Shown here piece by piece: positions 1-8,794 of a stretch of DNA of 64,000 nt. The position numbers were made by a program, and so were the translations under genes. This DNA is from Tabrizicola sp. (GTDB taxonomy: Bacteria; Pseudomonadota; Alphaproteobacteria; Rhodobacterales; Rhodobacteraceae), in the NCBI GenBank assembly GCA_025458105.1, contig JALOTD010000001.1:1-64000 (forward strand), in the 5' to 3' direction. The notes under the pieces were generated by a model, which had not been told where the DNA came from, made no database searches, and saw only the letters and a list, made by a program, of their open reading frames with translations. Numbering within the stretch: the stretch's first letter is position 1; each line of letters starts with the position of its first letter.

Positions 1-642
1 GTAGGTGTTGCCGATGGCGATGTCGCATTCGCCGGCCGCGATGGCCTTGACCTGGTCGCGGTCGCCGCCGTCGGGCTTGCGGGCGAGGTTGGCCTTCAGG
101 CCCTCGGCCCAGGTGGCGGCATAGCCTTCGTCATGATGCGCGATGATCGCGCCCAGAAGGGCGACGTTGTAGTCGTGGAGCCCCGAGCGCGAGCAGATGC
201 GGCCCTTCCATTTGTCCGAGGCGAGGTCTTCGTAGGTGGTGACTTCGCCCGGGGCGACGCGGTCCTTTGAGGCATAGACGATGCGGGCGCGGGCGGTCAG
301 GCCGAACCACTTGTCCTCGGGGTCGCGGAGCTCGGCGGGGATGTTGGCCTCAAGCACGTCGGACTGCACGGGCTGGACTACATCGGCGTCGACGATCTGC
401 ATCAGACGGGCGATGTCGACGGTGAGGACGAGGTCAGCGGGCGAGCGGTCACCTTCGGCAACCAGACGTTCGGCCATGCCCTTGTCCACGAAGGCCACGT
501 TGACCTTGATCCCGGTCTCGGCAGTGAAGGCGTCGACGAGGGGCTGGATCAGTTCCGGCTGGCGGTGGGAATAGACGTTGATTTCCTGCGCGAGGGCCGG
601 AACGGAACAGGCAAGAAGGGCGAGGGTCGAGAGGCGCAGCAT
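1..642 (-). CDS. Fe(3+) ABC transporter substrate-binding protein, 3' end outside window
   Basis: Reading leftward, the protein opens with a signal peptide of about 20 residues (LRLSTLALLACSVPALA, then QEINVYSHRQ) and continues as a periplasmic ferric-iron binding protein of the FbpA/FutA/AfuA class. The segment VNVAFVDKGMAERLVAEG and the stretch around SRSGLHDYNVALLGAIIAHH are typical of that family. The start is fixed by an AAAGGAG Shine-Dalgarno five bases upstream. The C-terminal third, where the iron-binding tyrosines usually lie, is beyond the window edge. A fused iron permease lies about 50 kb away at 50130-51788; that the two work together is inference. Confidence 0.85.
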   Translation of the reverse strand, partial: MLRLSTLALLACSVPALAQEINVYSHRQPELIQPLVDAFTAETGIKVNVAFVDKGMAERLVAEGDRSPADLVLTVDIARLMQIVDADVVQPVQSDVLEANIPAELRDPEDKWFGLTARARIVYASKDRVAPGEVTTYEDLASDKWKGRICSRSGLHDYNVALLGAIIAHHDEGYAATWAEGLKANLARKPDGGDRDQVKAIAAGECDIAIGNTY

Positions 643-751
643 GGCTGACTCCTTTTGTCAGGTTTCTGTGGCGCTTAAACCTGAGTGTTTTTCTTGGGTC
701 AAGAGGTTGAGTTTTTCACTCGGCAATTTGTCGCGGGTGTTCCCTGCGATC

Positions 752-796
752 TTCCCCCTCACCCCCGGCCCCTCTCCCCCAAGGGGCGAGGGGAGT
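752..796. repeat. Intergenic palindromic GC-rich repeat
   Basis: A run of C-rich sequence (CCCCTCACCCCCGGCCCCTC) is followed by its partial complement (AAGGGGCGAGGGG), giving a stable hairpin. This C-rich/G-rich hairpin type is a widespread dispersed intergenic element in many bacterial genomes. It sits between the mazG 3' end and the start of the iron-binding protein gene, both leftward, so it may also end mazG transcripts. Confidence 0.6.
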
Positions 797-810
797 GGCC
801 AGCGGTGCGC

Positions 811-1614
811 CTAGGGCCTTGGCGCGGCGTGATCTTCGGCCTTTGCCCGGTTCCACAGCGCGTCCATTTCGGCCAGGTCGCTGTCGGACGGGCTGCGGCC
901 CTGTTCGGCCAGCCAATCCTCGATGCGCTGAAAGCGGCGGGTGAACTTCTGGTTCGCGGCGCGCAGGGCGGCTTCGGGGTCGACCTTCAGATGGCGGGCG
1001 AGGTTGGCCATGACAAAGAGAAGGTCGCCGATTTCCTCGGTCAGTTCGGTGTGGGTGAGGGTGTCGCGGGCCTCGGTGACCTCGCGGGCCTCTTCGATCA
1101 GCTTGTCGAGAACCTGATCGGTTGAGGGCCAGTCGAAGCCCACGCGGGCCGCGCGGTTCTGGAGTTTCAGCGCGCGGGTCAGCGCAGGGAGCGACATCGC
1201 AATGCCGTCGAGCGTGCGGGCTGCCCCGCGTTCCCTTGCCTTCTGCGCCTCCCAATCGCGGGTCTGCTGTTCGGCGGTCTTGTCCCGGCTGTCCGAGCCG
1301 AAGACATGCGGGTGGCGGTCGATCATCTTGGCCGAGATCGCGGCGACGACGTCGGGGAACGCGAAGTGCCCGGCCTCGGCTGCCATCTGGGAATGGTAGA
1401 CCACCTGGAAGAGAAGGTCACCGAGTTCGCCTTTCAGGTCGTTCCAGGCCTGGCGCTCGATGGCGTCGGCGACCTCATGCGCCTCCTCCAGCGTGTAGGG
1501 GGCGATGGTGGCGAAGGTCTGTTCAAGATCCCAGGGGCAGCCGGTCTGGGGGTTACGCAGCGCGGCCATGATGGCAAGAAGCCGGTCGATACCGGGGGGG
1601 GGAAGGTCGGACAT
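811..1614 (-). CDS. mazG: Nucleoside triphosphate pyrophosphohydrolase MazG
   Basis: 267 residues with two tandem MazG domains, the usual layout of the housekeeping all-alpha NTP pyrophosphohydrolase that cleans aberrant nucleotides. The first domain shows CPWDLEQT and EEAHEVADAI with ELGDLLFQVVYHS (metal-binding E-E-x-D signature); the second has KLIEEAREVTEA and EEIGDLLFVMANLARH. The start MSDLPPPG is chosen over an ATG eight codons upstream because it has GAGG at the right distance and begins just before the conserved domain. Family assignment is secure. Confidence 0.95.
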   Translation of the reverse strand: MSDLPPPGIDRLLAIMAALRNPQTGCPWDLEQTFATIAPYTLEEAHEVADAIERQAWNDLKGELGDLLFQVVYHSQMAAEAGHFAFPDVVAAISAKMIDRHPHVFGSDSRDKTAEQQTRDWEAQKARERGAARTLDGIAMSLPALTRALKLQNRAARVGFDWPSTDQVLDKLIEEAREVTEARDTLTHTELTEEIGDLLFVMANLARHLKVDPEAALRAANQKFTRRFQRIEDWLAEQGRSPSDSDLAEMDALWNRAKAEDHAAPRP

Positions 1615-1688
1615 GTGGCCTCGCATAAGGGTGGCCACAAGGATAGGATAACGGCCGGGGCGAAGGCCAGCCCCGACCGCTTGCCCGG

Positions 1689-2309
1689 TCAGAAGGACAG
1701 ACCGATGCGGAGAGACAGGGTGTCCAGTTCAAGCCGCCGCGTCTCACCGGCGTTGAACGTGTCGCCCTCGGTTGATCTGGCCAGGTATTCGAGGCCGAGC
1801 GTGAACCGGTCCGACACAGCATAGTCAACCCCGAGCCCATAGGCAAAACCGTCCGTTTCGGTATTGCCCGGGAGGCTGACATAGCCCACGCTGGAATAGC
1901 CAAGGGTTCCGTAGAACAGTGCCCTGTCATTTGCGAAGCCCAGGCGTCCCTTCAGGTCGACCATGTATCGCAGACCTTCGGAGAACGTCGCCAACGTTAC
2001 GTCATCCCCATCAGAATACGCAAGTTCCGCACCGTAGACGAGATTTCCACGTTGGATGAGGTACCCGGCGAAGATCGACGGGGATGCGCCATCGTCAAAG
2101 GGAAACGTGAGGGGGGATGTGTTGAAGGTCTGGTCGCCCCCGGTTGTCCCAAAGGCAAGGCCGACATAGGGGCCTGACCAGTCGTACGCCGATGGCGCGG
2201 CAGCAGCCGGGGTCGGAGCGGGATCGTCCGGCACCGTGGTCGGTCCGCCGGCTTGGGCTGCGCCGGAAGCCAGGAGCAGCACGGCGATACTGCGGGCGAC
2301 AATCGTCAT
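1689..2309 (-). CDS. Outer-membrane beta-barrel protein (porin family)
   Basis: 206 residues. A signal peptide ending AAQA is followed by a proline/alanine-rich linker (PTTVPDDPAPTPAAAAPS) and a barrel beginning YDWSGPYVGLAFG and ending in RIGLSF, the aromatic C-terminal residue expected for BAM-inserted proteins. Alternating strand motifs (GRLGFANDRALFYGTLGY, FTLGLEYLAR) match the small OmpA/Omp25-like barrel family of alphaproteobacteria. The start at MTIVARS is preferred because AAAGG lies eight bases upstream; MAMTIV is the alternative. A clear paralog is at 39251-39808. Function unknown beyond an outer-membrane role. Confidence 0.85.
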   Translation of the reverse strand: MTIVARSIAVLLLASGAAQAGGPTTVPDDPAPTPAAAAPSAYDWSGPYVGLAFGTTGGDQTFNTSPLTFPFDDGASPSIFAGYLIQRGNLVYGAELAYSDGDDVTLATFSEGLRYMVDLKGRLGFANDRALFYGTLGYSSVGYVSLPGNTETDGFAYGLGVDYAVSDRFTLGLEYLARSTEGDTFNAGETRRLELDTLSLRIGLSF

Positions 2310-2500
2310 GGCCATACCTTTCGCGTTGATGAATTCATTAAATTGCAGAAAAGAATGCCCCGAACGCGCGCGCATGCAAGGGCTTTCACTGGGTGTGTCG
2401 GGGGAAAACCTGCCTGATGTTGCCTGCAGGTATCATTTATGTCCGATTGCGGTCGTCGCCGATTTCGGATTTGATCAAAGGCCAAGCAAAGGAGCCCGCC

Positions 2501-3664
2501 ATGCCCGTCCTGAACCGTATCGCCTCTTATGCCGAGGAGATGAAGGCCTGGCGGCGGCATCTGCACATGTATCCGGAGCTGGCCTTCGACTGTCATGAGA
2601 CGGCGAACTGGATCGTACAGCGGCTGCGCGAGATCGGGGTAGACGAGATCCACGAGAGGATCGCCAAGACCGGGATCGTGGCACTGATCAAGGGCAGGGG
2701 CGAGGGGCCGGTGATCGGCCTTCGCGCAGACATGGATGCGCTGCCGATCGAGGAGCTGACTGGCGCACCCTATGCGAGCACTGTGAAGGGCAAGATGCAT
2801 GCCTGCGGCCATGACGGGCATGTGACGATGCTTCTGGGGGCGGCGAAGTACCTGGCGGAGACGCGGAATTTCGCGGGCACCGTGGCGCTGATCTTCCAGC
2901 CGGCCGAGGAAGATGGCGGCGGCGGGCAAGTGATGGTGCAGGAGGGCGTGATGGACCGGTTCGGGATCGGGCAGGTCTACGGCATCCACAACGCGCCGAA
3001 CGTGCCGTTTGGGCATTTCACCACCACGCCCGGGCCGCTGATGGCGTCAGTCGATACGGCCTTTGTGTACATCACCGGCAAGGGCGGGCATGGGGCCACG
3101 CCGCATGAATGCGTCGACCCGGTGGTCGCGGTCGTCGGCATGGTGCAAGCGGTGCAGACGATCATCCCGCGCAACGTCTATGCGCTGGACGAGGCGGTGA
3201 TTTCGGTCACCCAGATCCATACCGGGACAGCGTCCAATATCATCCCGGAAGAGGCGATGTTCTGCGCCACGATCCGCTGCTTCAAGCCGGATGTGCGGGC
3301 GCTGTTGAAGAAGCGGTTCCACGAGATCGTCGAGGGTCATGCGGTGGCCTATGGCGTCAAGGCGCGGGTCGACTATGACTGGGGCTATCCCGCAACGATC
3401 AACCACGAGGATGAGACGGAATTCGCCGCCGAGGTGGCGCGTGAGGTTTCAGGCGCCGACGCGGTAGATGCGCGCGCCAACCGCGAGATGGGGTCGGAAG
3501 ATTTCAGCTATATGCTGGAGGCGCGGCCGGGGGCCTATCTTTTCCTTGGCACCGGGCCGGGGGCGGGACTGCATCACCCGGCCTATGATTTCAACGACGA
3601 AGCCGCGCCCATTGGGGCCAGTTTCTTTGCCCGGCTGGTGGAGCGGGCTCAGCCTCTGGCCTGA
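2501..3664 (+). CDS. M20 family amidohydrolase (hippurate hydrolase/amidase-like)
   Basis: 387 residues of the M20D amidohydrolase family, metal-dependent enzymes that deacylate N-acyl amino acids. Visible hallmarks are RRHLHMYPEL near the N terminus, GLRADMDALPI with the metal-binding Asp, MHACGHDGHVTMLLGAA with the Cys-Gly-His metal loop, LIFQPAEEDGGGG with the catalytic Glu pair, and MGSEDFSYMLEARPGAY near the C terminus. The start has AAAGGAG upstream; an ORF extension further upstream has no such support. Substrate cannot be told from sequence. It is divergent from the outer-membrane barrel gene. Confidence 0.92.
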   Translation: MPVLNRIASYAEEMKAWRRHLHMYPELAFDCHETANWIVQRLREIGVDEIHERIAKTGIVALIKGRGEGPVIGLRADMDALPIEELTGAPYASTVKGKMHACGHDGHVTMLLGAAKYLAETRNFAGTVALIFQPAEEDGGGGQVMVQEGVMDRFGIGQVYGIHNAPNVPFGHFTTTPGPLMASVDTAFVYITGKGGHGATPHECVDPVVAVVGMVQAVQTIIPRNVYALDEAVISVTQIHTGTASNIIPEEAMFCATIRCFKPDVRALLKKRFHEIVEGHAVAYGVKARVDYDWGYPATINHEDETEFAAEVAREVSGADAVDARANREMGSEDFSYMLEARPGAYLFLGTGPGAGLHHPAYDFNDEAAPIGASFFARLVERAQPLA

Positions 3665-4035
3665 CGGAGAGCTGGGATCAGTCCGAAGCCGATCTGCGCG
3701 CAGAGGCCCAACGCTCCGGCTGGGGTGACGAGGTCAGAAAGGAAACGGGCTGGTGTCTGGCCGAAGGCGATGGCCAGAACGAGTTCTGCGACCATCAGGA
3801 GCACAAATGCCAGCGCGCCCATCGCAATCCGGTCGTGCCTGAGCAGTGGGACCTTGGTCAGGACCCTGCCTGCGACGAGCCAGGACAGGAGAAGCACGAC
3901 GGGCACTTCCAGCGCGACAGCGGCGAAGGGTCCGATTTCCGGCGCGAGGAACGTGACGCGAAGTGCCCCCAGAGCGAAGGCCACGGCAAGGACAGGGGTG
4001 ACGTACGCAAATGCAGCCTTGACCACGGGGGACAT
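3649..4035 (-). CDS. Small integral membrane protein of unknown function
   Basis: 128 residues, almost entirely hydrophobic, with about four predicted membrane segments (for example TPVLAVAFALGALRVTFL, VALEVPVVLLLSWLVAG, MGALAFVLLMVAELVLAIAF). Its 3' end overlaps the convergent amidohydrolase gene by 16 bases. The ribosome-binding site is weak. The pattern resembles small conserved membrane proteins seen in Rhodobacterales, but no family function is recognised. Confidence 0.6.
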   Translation of the reverse strand: MSPVVKAAFAYVTPVLAVAFALGALRVTFLAPEIGPFAAVALEVPVVLLLSWLVAGRVLTKVPLLRHDRIAMGALAFVLLMVAELVLAIAFGQTPARFLSDLVTPAGALGLCAQIGFGLIPALRQARG

Positions 4036-4084
4036 GAGGGTGACCCTTTGTCAGACGAGATCATCTTTCCGATGAGGTATCAGG

Positions 4085-4498
4085 ATGCAATCCCTTTTCA
4101 GGCTGACTGCCGTTTCGCTTGTGCTGTCCGCCCCGGTCATGGCGCAGGATTACCTGACGTTTCAGTCACCAACCGGAAACATTCATTGCGCGATGGGTAT
4201 CTGGAACGGGCAGGCGGACGCGCGCTGCGATCTGGCGGATCTGGTGCCAAGCTATACGAAGGAACCGGCGGATTGCGATCTGGACTGGGGATTTGCCTTT
4301 GCCGTGGGCAGAACGGGCAAGGGCGCACTGGCCTGTGCCGGTGACACCGTGCGCGATCCCGGCAATCCGGTCTTGCCCTATGGCGAGGCGGTCAGCCTGG
4401 GCGGTATCTCGTGTGTGTCGGCCAAGACCGGGGTCACGTGCACCAATGCCGAAGGGCACGGCTTCAGCGTGGCGAAGGCAAAGCAGAGGATCTTCTAG
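4085..4498 (+). CDS. Secreted DUF6636-like protein
   Basis: 137 residues with a clear signal peptide (MQSLFRLTAVSLVLSAPVMA). The mature part begins QDYLTFQSPTGNIHCAMGIW and contains paired cysteines (HCAM, RCDL, DCDLDWG, ACAGD, SCVSAKTGVTC), suggesting disulfides in the periplasm. The SPTGNIxC opening and the end SCxSxxTGVTCxNxxGHGF are characteristic of the DUF6636 group of secreted proteins. Role unknown. Confidence 0.75.
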   Translation: MQSLFRLTAVSLVLSAPVMAQDYLTFQSPTGNIHCAMGIWNGQADARCDLADLVPSYTKEPADCDLDWGFAFAVGRTGKGALACAGDTVRDPGNPVLPYGEAVSLGGISCVSAKTGVTCTNAEGHGFSVAKAKQRIF

Positions 4499-4546
4499 GT
4501 CCGAATCGCCCCAATTCTGAACGCAGGGTCCTAATGGGGTCACGAT

Positions 4547-4589
4547 CAACCTTTGGACACCATATCTGGGCCAACCCCAACCTTTGGAC
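4547..4589. repeat. Direct repeat upstream of the aminotransferase gene
   Basis: The 12-mer CAACCTTTGGAC occurs twice, 31 bases apart (4547-4558 and 4578-4589), about 85-125 bases upstream of the aminotransferase start. Spacing of about three helical turns would suit a regulator binding twice on one DNA face, but this is inference and no matching regulator is next door. Confidence 0.35.
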
Positions 4590-4672
4590 GGGCAAGGGGC
4601 TGGCCGGTTTTTGATCAAACTGCTAGTCTGTCGTTGTTATCCAATTGTGTCATTCAACGACGGAGAGCTCGC

Positions 4673-6079
4673 ATGACCGCCCCAATGGCCCTGGCACGGC
4701 CCACCCCGAATTCGATTTGGGAGATGGACCGGAGCCATGCTCTGCACCCCTGGACGAACTTTGGCCCGTTCGAGCGTGAGGGCTCTTTGGTGATCAGTCG
4801 GGGAGAGGGCTGTTATCTCTGGGATGAAGCGGGGCGGCGCTATCTGGATGCCGTGGGCGGCATGTGGTGCACAAATGTGGGGCTGGGCCGGAAGGACATG
4901 GCGCAGGCGATTGCCGACCAGGTCGAGCGGCTGGCTTTTGCCAATAGCTTTGTCGATGTAACCAACGAACCCTCGGCGCGGCTGGCGGCGAAACTTGCGG
5001 CACTGGCGCCGGGCGATCTGAACCGGGTGCATTTCACCACTGGAGGGTCGACGGCGGTGGATACGGCGGTCAGGATGGTCTGGTACTATCAGAGCTCCAT
5101 GGGGCGCCCCGACAAGACTGACATCGTCGCGCGGGATCATTCCTATCACGGGTCTACTTACCTGACGCAGTCGGTGGGCAAGCGGCCCGGCGACCGTGTG
5201 GACGAGTTCCGCTACAAGCAGGACGGCATCCACCACCTGACGCCGCCGAACCCCTACCGGCGGCCCGAGGGGATGAGCGAGGCGGCCTTCTGCGATTGGC
5301 TGGTCAAGGAGTTCGAGGACCTGATCGCCCGCGTCGGCGCTGACCGGATAGGCGGCTTTATCGCCGAGCCGATCCAGGCCTCTGGTGGGGTGATCGTGCC
5401 TCCGCCCGGATACCTGCGCCGGATGTGGGAGGTCTGCCAGCGGCACGACATCCTGTTCATCGCAGACGAGGTGGTGACTGCCTTCGGGCGGCTGGGGCAC
5501 TGGTTCGCCAGCGAGGCCGAGTTCGGCGTGGTGCCAGACATGATCACTTGTGCCAAGGGGCTCACCTCGGGTTACCTGCCGTTGGGGGCGCTGATCTTCA
5601 GTGACCGGATCTGGGACGTGATGGCAGAGAAGGGGGAACGCTGGTTCACCAGCGGGTTCACCTATTCCGGGCATCCGGTCAGCTGTGCGGCGGCCTTGAA
5701 ATCGATCGAGATCATCGAGCGCGAAGGCCTGCTGGAGAATGCGGCCACGGTCGGGGACTATTTCCTGGACCGGCTGAAGGGGCTGGAGGCGCTGCCGCTG
5801 GTTGGTCAGGTCCGGGGTCGGCGGCTGATGGTCTGCGTCGAGAACGTGGCGTCCAAGCTGACGAAGGAGCCGCTGCCGGACGGGGTGAATGAGAGCAAGC
5901 GGATCAGCGATGCGGCCGAGGCGATGGGGCTGATGGTGCGGCCCATCGGGCATCTGAACGTGATGTCTCCGCCCTTGACGATTACCGAGGGGCAGGTGGA
6001 TTTCGTGGTCGAGGTGCTGGCACGTGCGATCCGGCAAGTCACGGACGAACTGGTGCGGGAAGGGCACCGGATCGGGTGA
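4673..6079 (+). CDS. Class III (omega) aminotransferase
   Basis: 468-residue PLP-dependent class III aminotransferase. The start is set by GGAG seven bases upstream; a longer reading frame has no such signal. Conserved elements include the SHALHPWTNF opening, VGGMWCTNVG, HFTTGGSTAVDTAVRM, the catalytic metal-free site IADEVVTAFGRLG and the PLP-binding Lys295 in CAKGLTSGYLPLGA. The family covers putrescine, spermidine, taurine and beta-alanine transaminases with pyruvate as acceptor. The agmatinase-type gene immediately downstream points to polyamine or guanidino-compound catabolism, which is inference. Confidence 0.9.
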   Translation: MTAPMALARPTPNSIWEMDRSHALHPWTNFGPFEREGSLVISRGEGCYLWDEAGRRYLDAVGGMWCTNVGLGRKDMAQAIADQVERLAFANSFVDVTNEPSARLAAKLAALAPGDLNRVHFTTGGSTAVDTAVRMVWYYQSSMGRPDKTDIVARDHSYHGSTYLTQSVGKRPGDRVDEFRYKQDGIHHLTPPNPYRRPEGMSEAAFCDWLVKEFEDLIARVGADRIGGFIAEPIQASGGVIVPPPGYLRRMWEVCQRHDILFIADEVVTAFGRLGHWFASEAEFGVVPDMITCAKGLTSGYLPLGALIFSDRIWDVMAEKGERWFTSGFTYSGHPVSCAAALKSIEIIEREGLLENAATVGDYFLDRLKGLEALPLVGQVRGRRLMVCVENVASKLTKEPLPDGVNESKRISDAAEAMGLMVRPIGHLNVMSPPLTITEGQVDFVVEVLARAIRQVTDELVREGHRIG

Positions 6080-6084
6080 AGCGT

Positions 6085-6152
6085 CCGGAGTTTTCGAAAA
6101 CTCCGGGCCGGAGCCTTTGAAGGCTCCGTTCCGATTTCTTTGAAGAAATCGG
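6085..6152. repeat. Cluster of three tandem palindromes
   Basis: Three hairpins follow each other: 6085-6106 (a perfect 22-base palindrome, CCGGAG/CTCCGG arms around TTTTCGAAAA), 6109-6128 (CGGAGCCT/AGGCTCCG with a TTGA loop) and 6131-6152 (CCGATTTCT/AGAAATCGG with a TTGA loop). They start six bases after the aminotransferase stop. They may end or stabilise that transcript; none has a clean T-run. A cluster with the same design lies at 21699-21767. Confidence 0.8.
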
Positions 6153-6246
6153 GCGCTTGACAGGGCGGGGTGCGATGTGTTCCCTGCCCGCATCGGATCC
6201 GCGCGTCTCCGCTGAACGACTGCGCTGAAGTGACCCGAGACCCATC

Positions 6247-7076
6247 ATGGCACTTGAAGACGCGAAGACGCAGGTCGACACTGCGTTCACCCGGCCCACG
6301 CAGCGGGGCTATTCCTATGAAAACGCCTTTGGCGGCGCGACGAGCTTCCTGCGGCGGACCTATACCAAGGACCTGACCGGGGTCGATCTGGCGATCACCG
6401 GGGTGCCCTTCGACCAGGCGGTGAGCCACCGCGCCGGCACCCGCTTTGGCCCCCGCGCGATCCGGGAGGCCTCGGCGCTGATGCCCTACGACCCGCCGCC
6501 GGGCTGGGGGACAGACCCGCTGGAGGATATGGCCGTCATCGATTACGGCGATGTGGCCTTTGACTATGCCAACGTGCCGGAGTTTCCCGACACACTGACC
6601 AACCACATCCGCACCATTCTGCAGGCTGGGGCTGGGTCGATTGTGCTGGGGGGCGACCACTTCATCACCTATCCGATCCTGACGGCCTATGCCGAGAAAT
6701 TCGGGCCGGTATCGCTGATCCACTTCGACGCGCATTCCGACCTCTGGCCCGACGACAACCCGGCGCGGATCGACCACGGGACGATGTTCTATAAGTCGGT
6801 CAAGGCGGGTCTGGTGGACCCCAAGCGCTCGGTCCAGATCGGGATCCGCACGACGACCGAGGATTACCTGGGCGTCAACGTCATCACCGCGGGGGGGGCC
6901 TTGCCAGCTGGCAGGTGGCGGCGATGCTGCGGGATCTTGCCGGGATCAACCTTGTCGGCGGGGATGTGGTGGAGGTGTCGCCGCCTTATGATCCCTCGGG
7001 GGCGACGGCGGTTGCGGGCGCGCATGTGGCCTATGAGCTGATTTGCCTTTATCACTGGGCGCGGACGCAGAGGTAA
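6247..7076 (+). pseudogene. Agmatinase/ureohydrolase family gene with internal frameshifting deletion
   Basis: The first frame codes 216 residues of an agmatinase-family ureohydrolase up to GVNVITA: FDQAVSHRAGTRFGPRAIRE, the metal site GGDHF and HFDAHSDLW are all present. After a run of eight G at 6891-6898 the reading continues in another frame with ASWQVAAMLRDLAGIN and EVSPPYDPSG to the family's normal C terminus, ending in TAA at 7074-7076. About 46 codons are missing, including the second metal-binding segment (TFDIDCLDP in relatives), so the product should be inactive. Either a true pseudogene or a collapsed GC-rich stretch in the assembly. Confidence 0.85.
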
Positions 7077-7080
7077 AGCG

Positions 7081-7554
7081 ATGGGGGGCAGGCGGATGGT
7101 CTGGATCATTGGCGGGGTTCTGGTCCTGGTGGCCGGGCTGATGGCCTATATCCGCCTGGCCCCTTCGGACCCGGCTCTCTGGCACGTGGACCTTGCGGCA
7201 GGCATGCCCGCCAAGGCGCATGCCTTCTGCATTCGACCCGACAACCGCTTTGGCCCGATCCAGGGCGACCCGAAGGCGCTTTTGGGCAAGCTGGACGGGA
7301 TCGCGCTGGCGACGCCGCGGACGGTGCGGCTGGCGGGCTCCCCGGAGGAGGGGCGGATCACCTGGGTCACGCGGTCGCGGCTCATGGGCTATCCCGACTA
7401 TACCACGGCGCAAGTGATGGACGGGCCGTCCTTGTGCATCGCGGGGCGGCAGCGGTTCGGGTCGGAGGACTTGGGGGTGAATGCGGCCCGGATCGGGGCC
7501 TGGGTGCAAGAGTTGCTGGTCTTGCCGGAGCGGCCGGAGATGACCGGGTTCTAG
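7081..7554 (+). CDS. DUF1499 domain membrane-anchored protein
   Basis: 157 residues. An N-terminal membrane anchor (VWIIGGVLVLVAGLMAYI) precedes a domain with LATPRTVRLAGSPEEGRITWVTRS and MGYPDYTTAQV, the usual DUF1499 features. It begins four bases after the restored agmatinase stop, so the two are probably cotranscribed. The start may be MVWIIGG, five codons in. No biochemical role is established. Confidence 0.8.
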   Translation: MGGRRMVWIIGGVLVLVAGLMAYIRLAPSDPALWHVDLAAGMPAKAHAFCIRPDNRFGPIQGDPKALLGKLDGIALATPRTVRLAGSPEEGRITWVTRSRLMGYPDYTTAQVMDGPSLCIAGRQRFGSEDLGVNAARIGAWVQELLVLPERPEMTGF

Positions 7555-7650
7555 GCTCGGGTCGGGGCGGCTTTCAAATTGAGCGCCTTGGCAGGCGCGA
7601 AGACTCTTTGTCTCGCGCTTTTGCGTGAAGGACGCCAAAGCGCTCGGGAA

Positions 7651-7683
7651 GCCTCCGGCGGGGATATTTGGGCAAATGTGAAA
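7651..7683. repeat. Rhodobacterales-type dispersed intergenic element
   Basis: The string GCCTCCGGCGGGGATATTTG followed by an A/G-rich tail is, from general familiarity with the group, a frequently recurring intergenic sequence in Rhodobacter and Paracoccus relatives. It lies between the DUF1499 gene and prfA. No function is assigned; only one copy is seen in this window. Confidence 0.5.
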
Positions 7684-7735
7684 GGGCTTGGGGCGGGGCC
7701 TTGACCTGTACGGGGCAGCCTGCCAAACCCCGCGC

Positions 7736-8794
7736 ATGGTACCCTTGGACAAGCTGGCGCAGATCACCGAACGCTTCGAGTTTCTTGAGGCGCAGTTGAA
7801 TGCCGGGACGGCAGCGCCGTCGGAGATTGCGAAGATCTCGAAGGAATACACCGACCTGAAGCCGGTGGTCGACGAAATCCGCGCCTATCGCCAGTCGCTG
7901 GACGATCTCTCTGAGGCCGAGGCGATGCTGGCGGACCCCGAGATGAAGGCGCTGGCCGAGGAGGAACTGCCGCGGCTGAAGGCGCGGATCCCCGAGATGG
8001 AGCAGGCGCTGCGGCTGGCGCTTCTGCCGAAGGATGCCGCCGATGCCCGTCCCGCGATCATCGAGATAAGGCCTGGCACGGGCGGCGACGAGGCGGCACT
8101 GTTCGCAGGCGATCTTGCGCGGATGTACCAGCGCTATGCCGAACGGATGGGCTGGACCTTCGAGATCATCAGCGAACAGGCAGGCGATGTCGGGGGGCTG
8201 AAGGAATTCTCGGCCCATGTGCAGGGCGAGGGGGTCTTCGCCCGGCTGAAGTACGAAAGTGGCGTCCACCGCGTGCAGCGCGTGCCCGAGACCGAGGCGC
8301 AGGGGCGGATCCATACCAGTGCGGCGACGGTGGCCGTTCTGCCCGAGGCGGATGAGGTCGAGATCAGCATTCCCGCAAGCGACATCCGGATCGACACGAT
8401 GCGGTCCTCGGGTGCGGGTGGGCAGCATGTGAACACAACCGACTCGGCCGTGCGGATCACGCATTTGCCCAGTGGGATCGTGGTGACAAGCTCGGAGAAA
8501 TCGCAGCACCGCAACCGCGAGATCGCGATGCAGGTCCTGCGCGCGCGGCTTTATGAGGCGGAACGCGAGCGGCTGCATTCGGAACGCGCGGCCGAGCGAA
8601 AATCGCAGGTCGGGTCCGGCGACCGGTCGGAACGCATTCGCACCTACAACTTCCCGCAAGGCCGGATGACCGACCACCGGATCAATCTGACGCTGTACGC
8701 CCTGCCGCAGATCATGGGTGGTGACCTCACCGAGGTGATCGACGCGCTGGTTGCGCATGACCAGGCCGAGCGCCTTGCGGAGATGGAGGGATGA
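7736..8794 (+). CDS. prfA: Peptide chain release factor 1
   Basis: 352 residues, the usual length for RF1, which reads UAA and UAG in the ribosomal A site and triggers peptide release. The catalytic GGQ is at residues 228-230 in [10 protein letters not shown], and [20 protein letters not shown] near the C terminus is diagnostic. The start [10 protein letters not shown] fits family alignments although no strong Shine-Dalgarno is visible. It overlaps prmC by four bases (ATGA), an arrangement that couples the factor to the enzyme that methylates its GGQ glutamine. Confidence 0.97.
   Translation: MVPLDKLAQITERFEFLEAQLNAGTAAPSEIAKISKEYTDLKPVVDEIRAYRQSLDDLSEAEAMLADPEMKALAEEELPRLKARIPEMEQALRLALLPKDAADARPAIIEIRPGTGGDEAALFAGDLARMYQRYAERMGWTFEIISEQAGDVGGLKEFSAHVQGEGVFARLKYESGVHRVQRVPETEAQGRIHTSAATVAVLPEADEVEISIPASDIRIDTMRSSGAGGQHVNTTDSAVRITHLPSGIVVTSSEKSQHRNREIAMQVLRARLYEAERERLHSERAAERKSQVGSGDRSERIRTYNFPQGRMTDHRINLTLYALPQIMGGDLTEVIDALVAHDQAERLAEMEG

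Noticed and set aside
716..1255. Minus-strand frame over the mazG 3' end and the intergenic repeat
   Set aside because: Overlaps mazG in another frame and starts in mid-gene; Arg/Gly-rich without motif.
4637..6193. Long open frame (518 codons) on the minus strand opposite the aminotransferase
   Set aside because: Arg/Pro/His-rich translation typical of antisense frames in high-GC DNA; the plus strand has clear family motifs and a ribosome-binding site.
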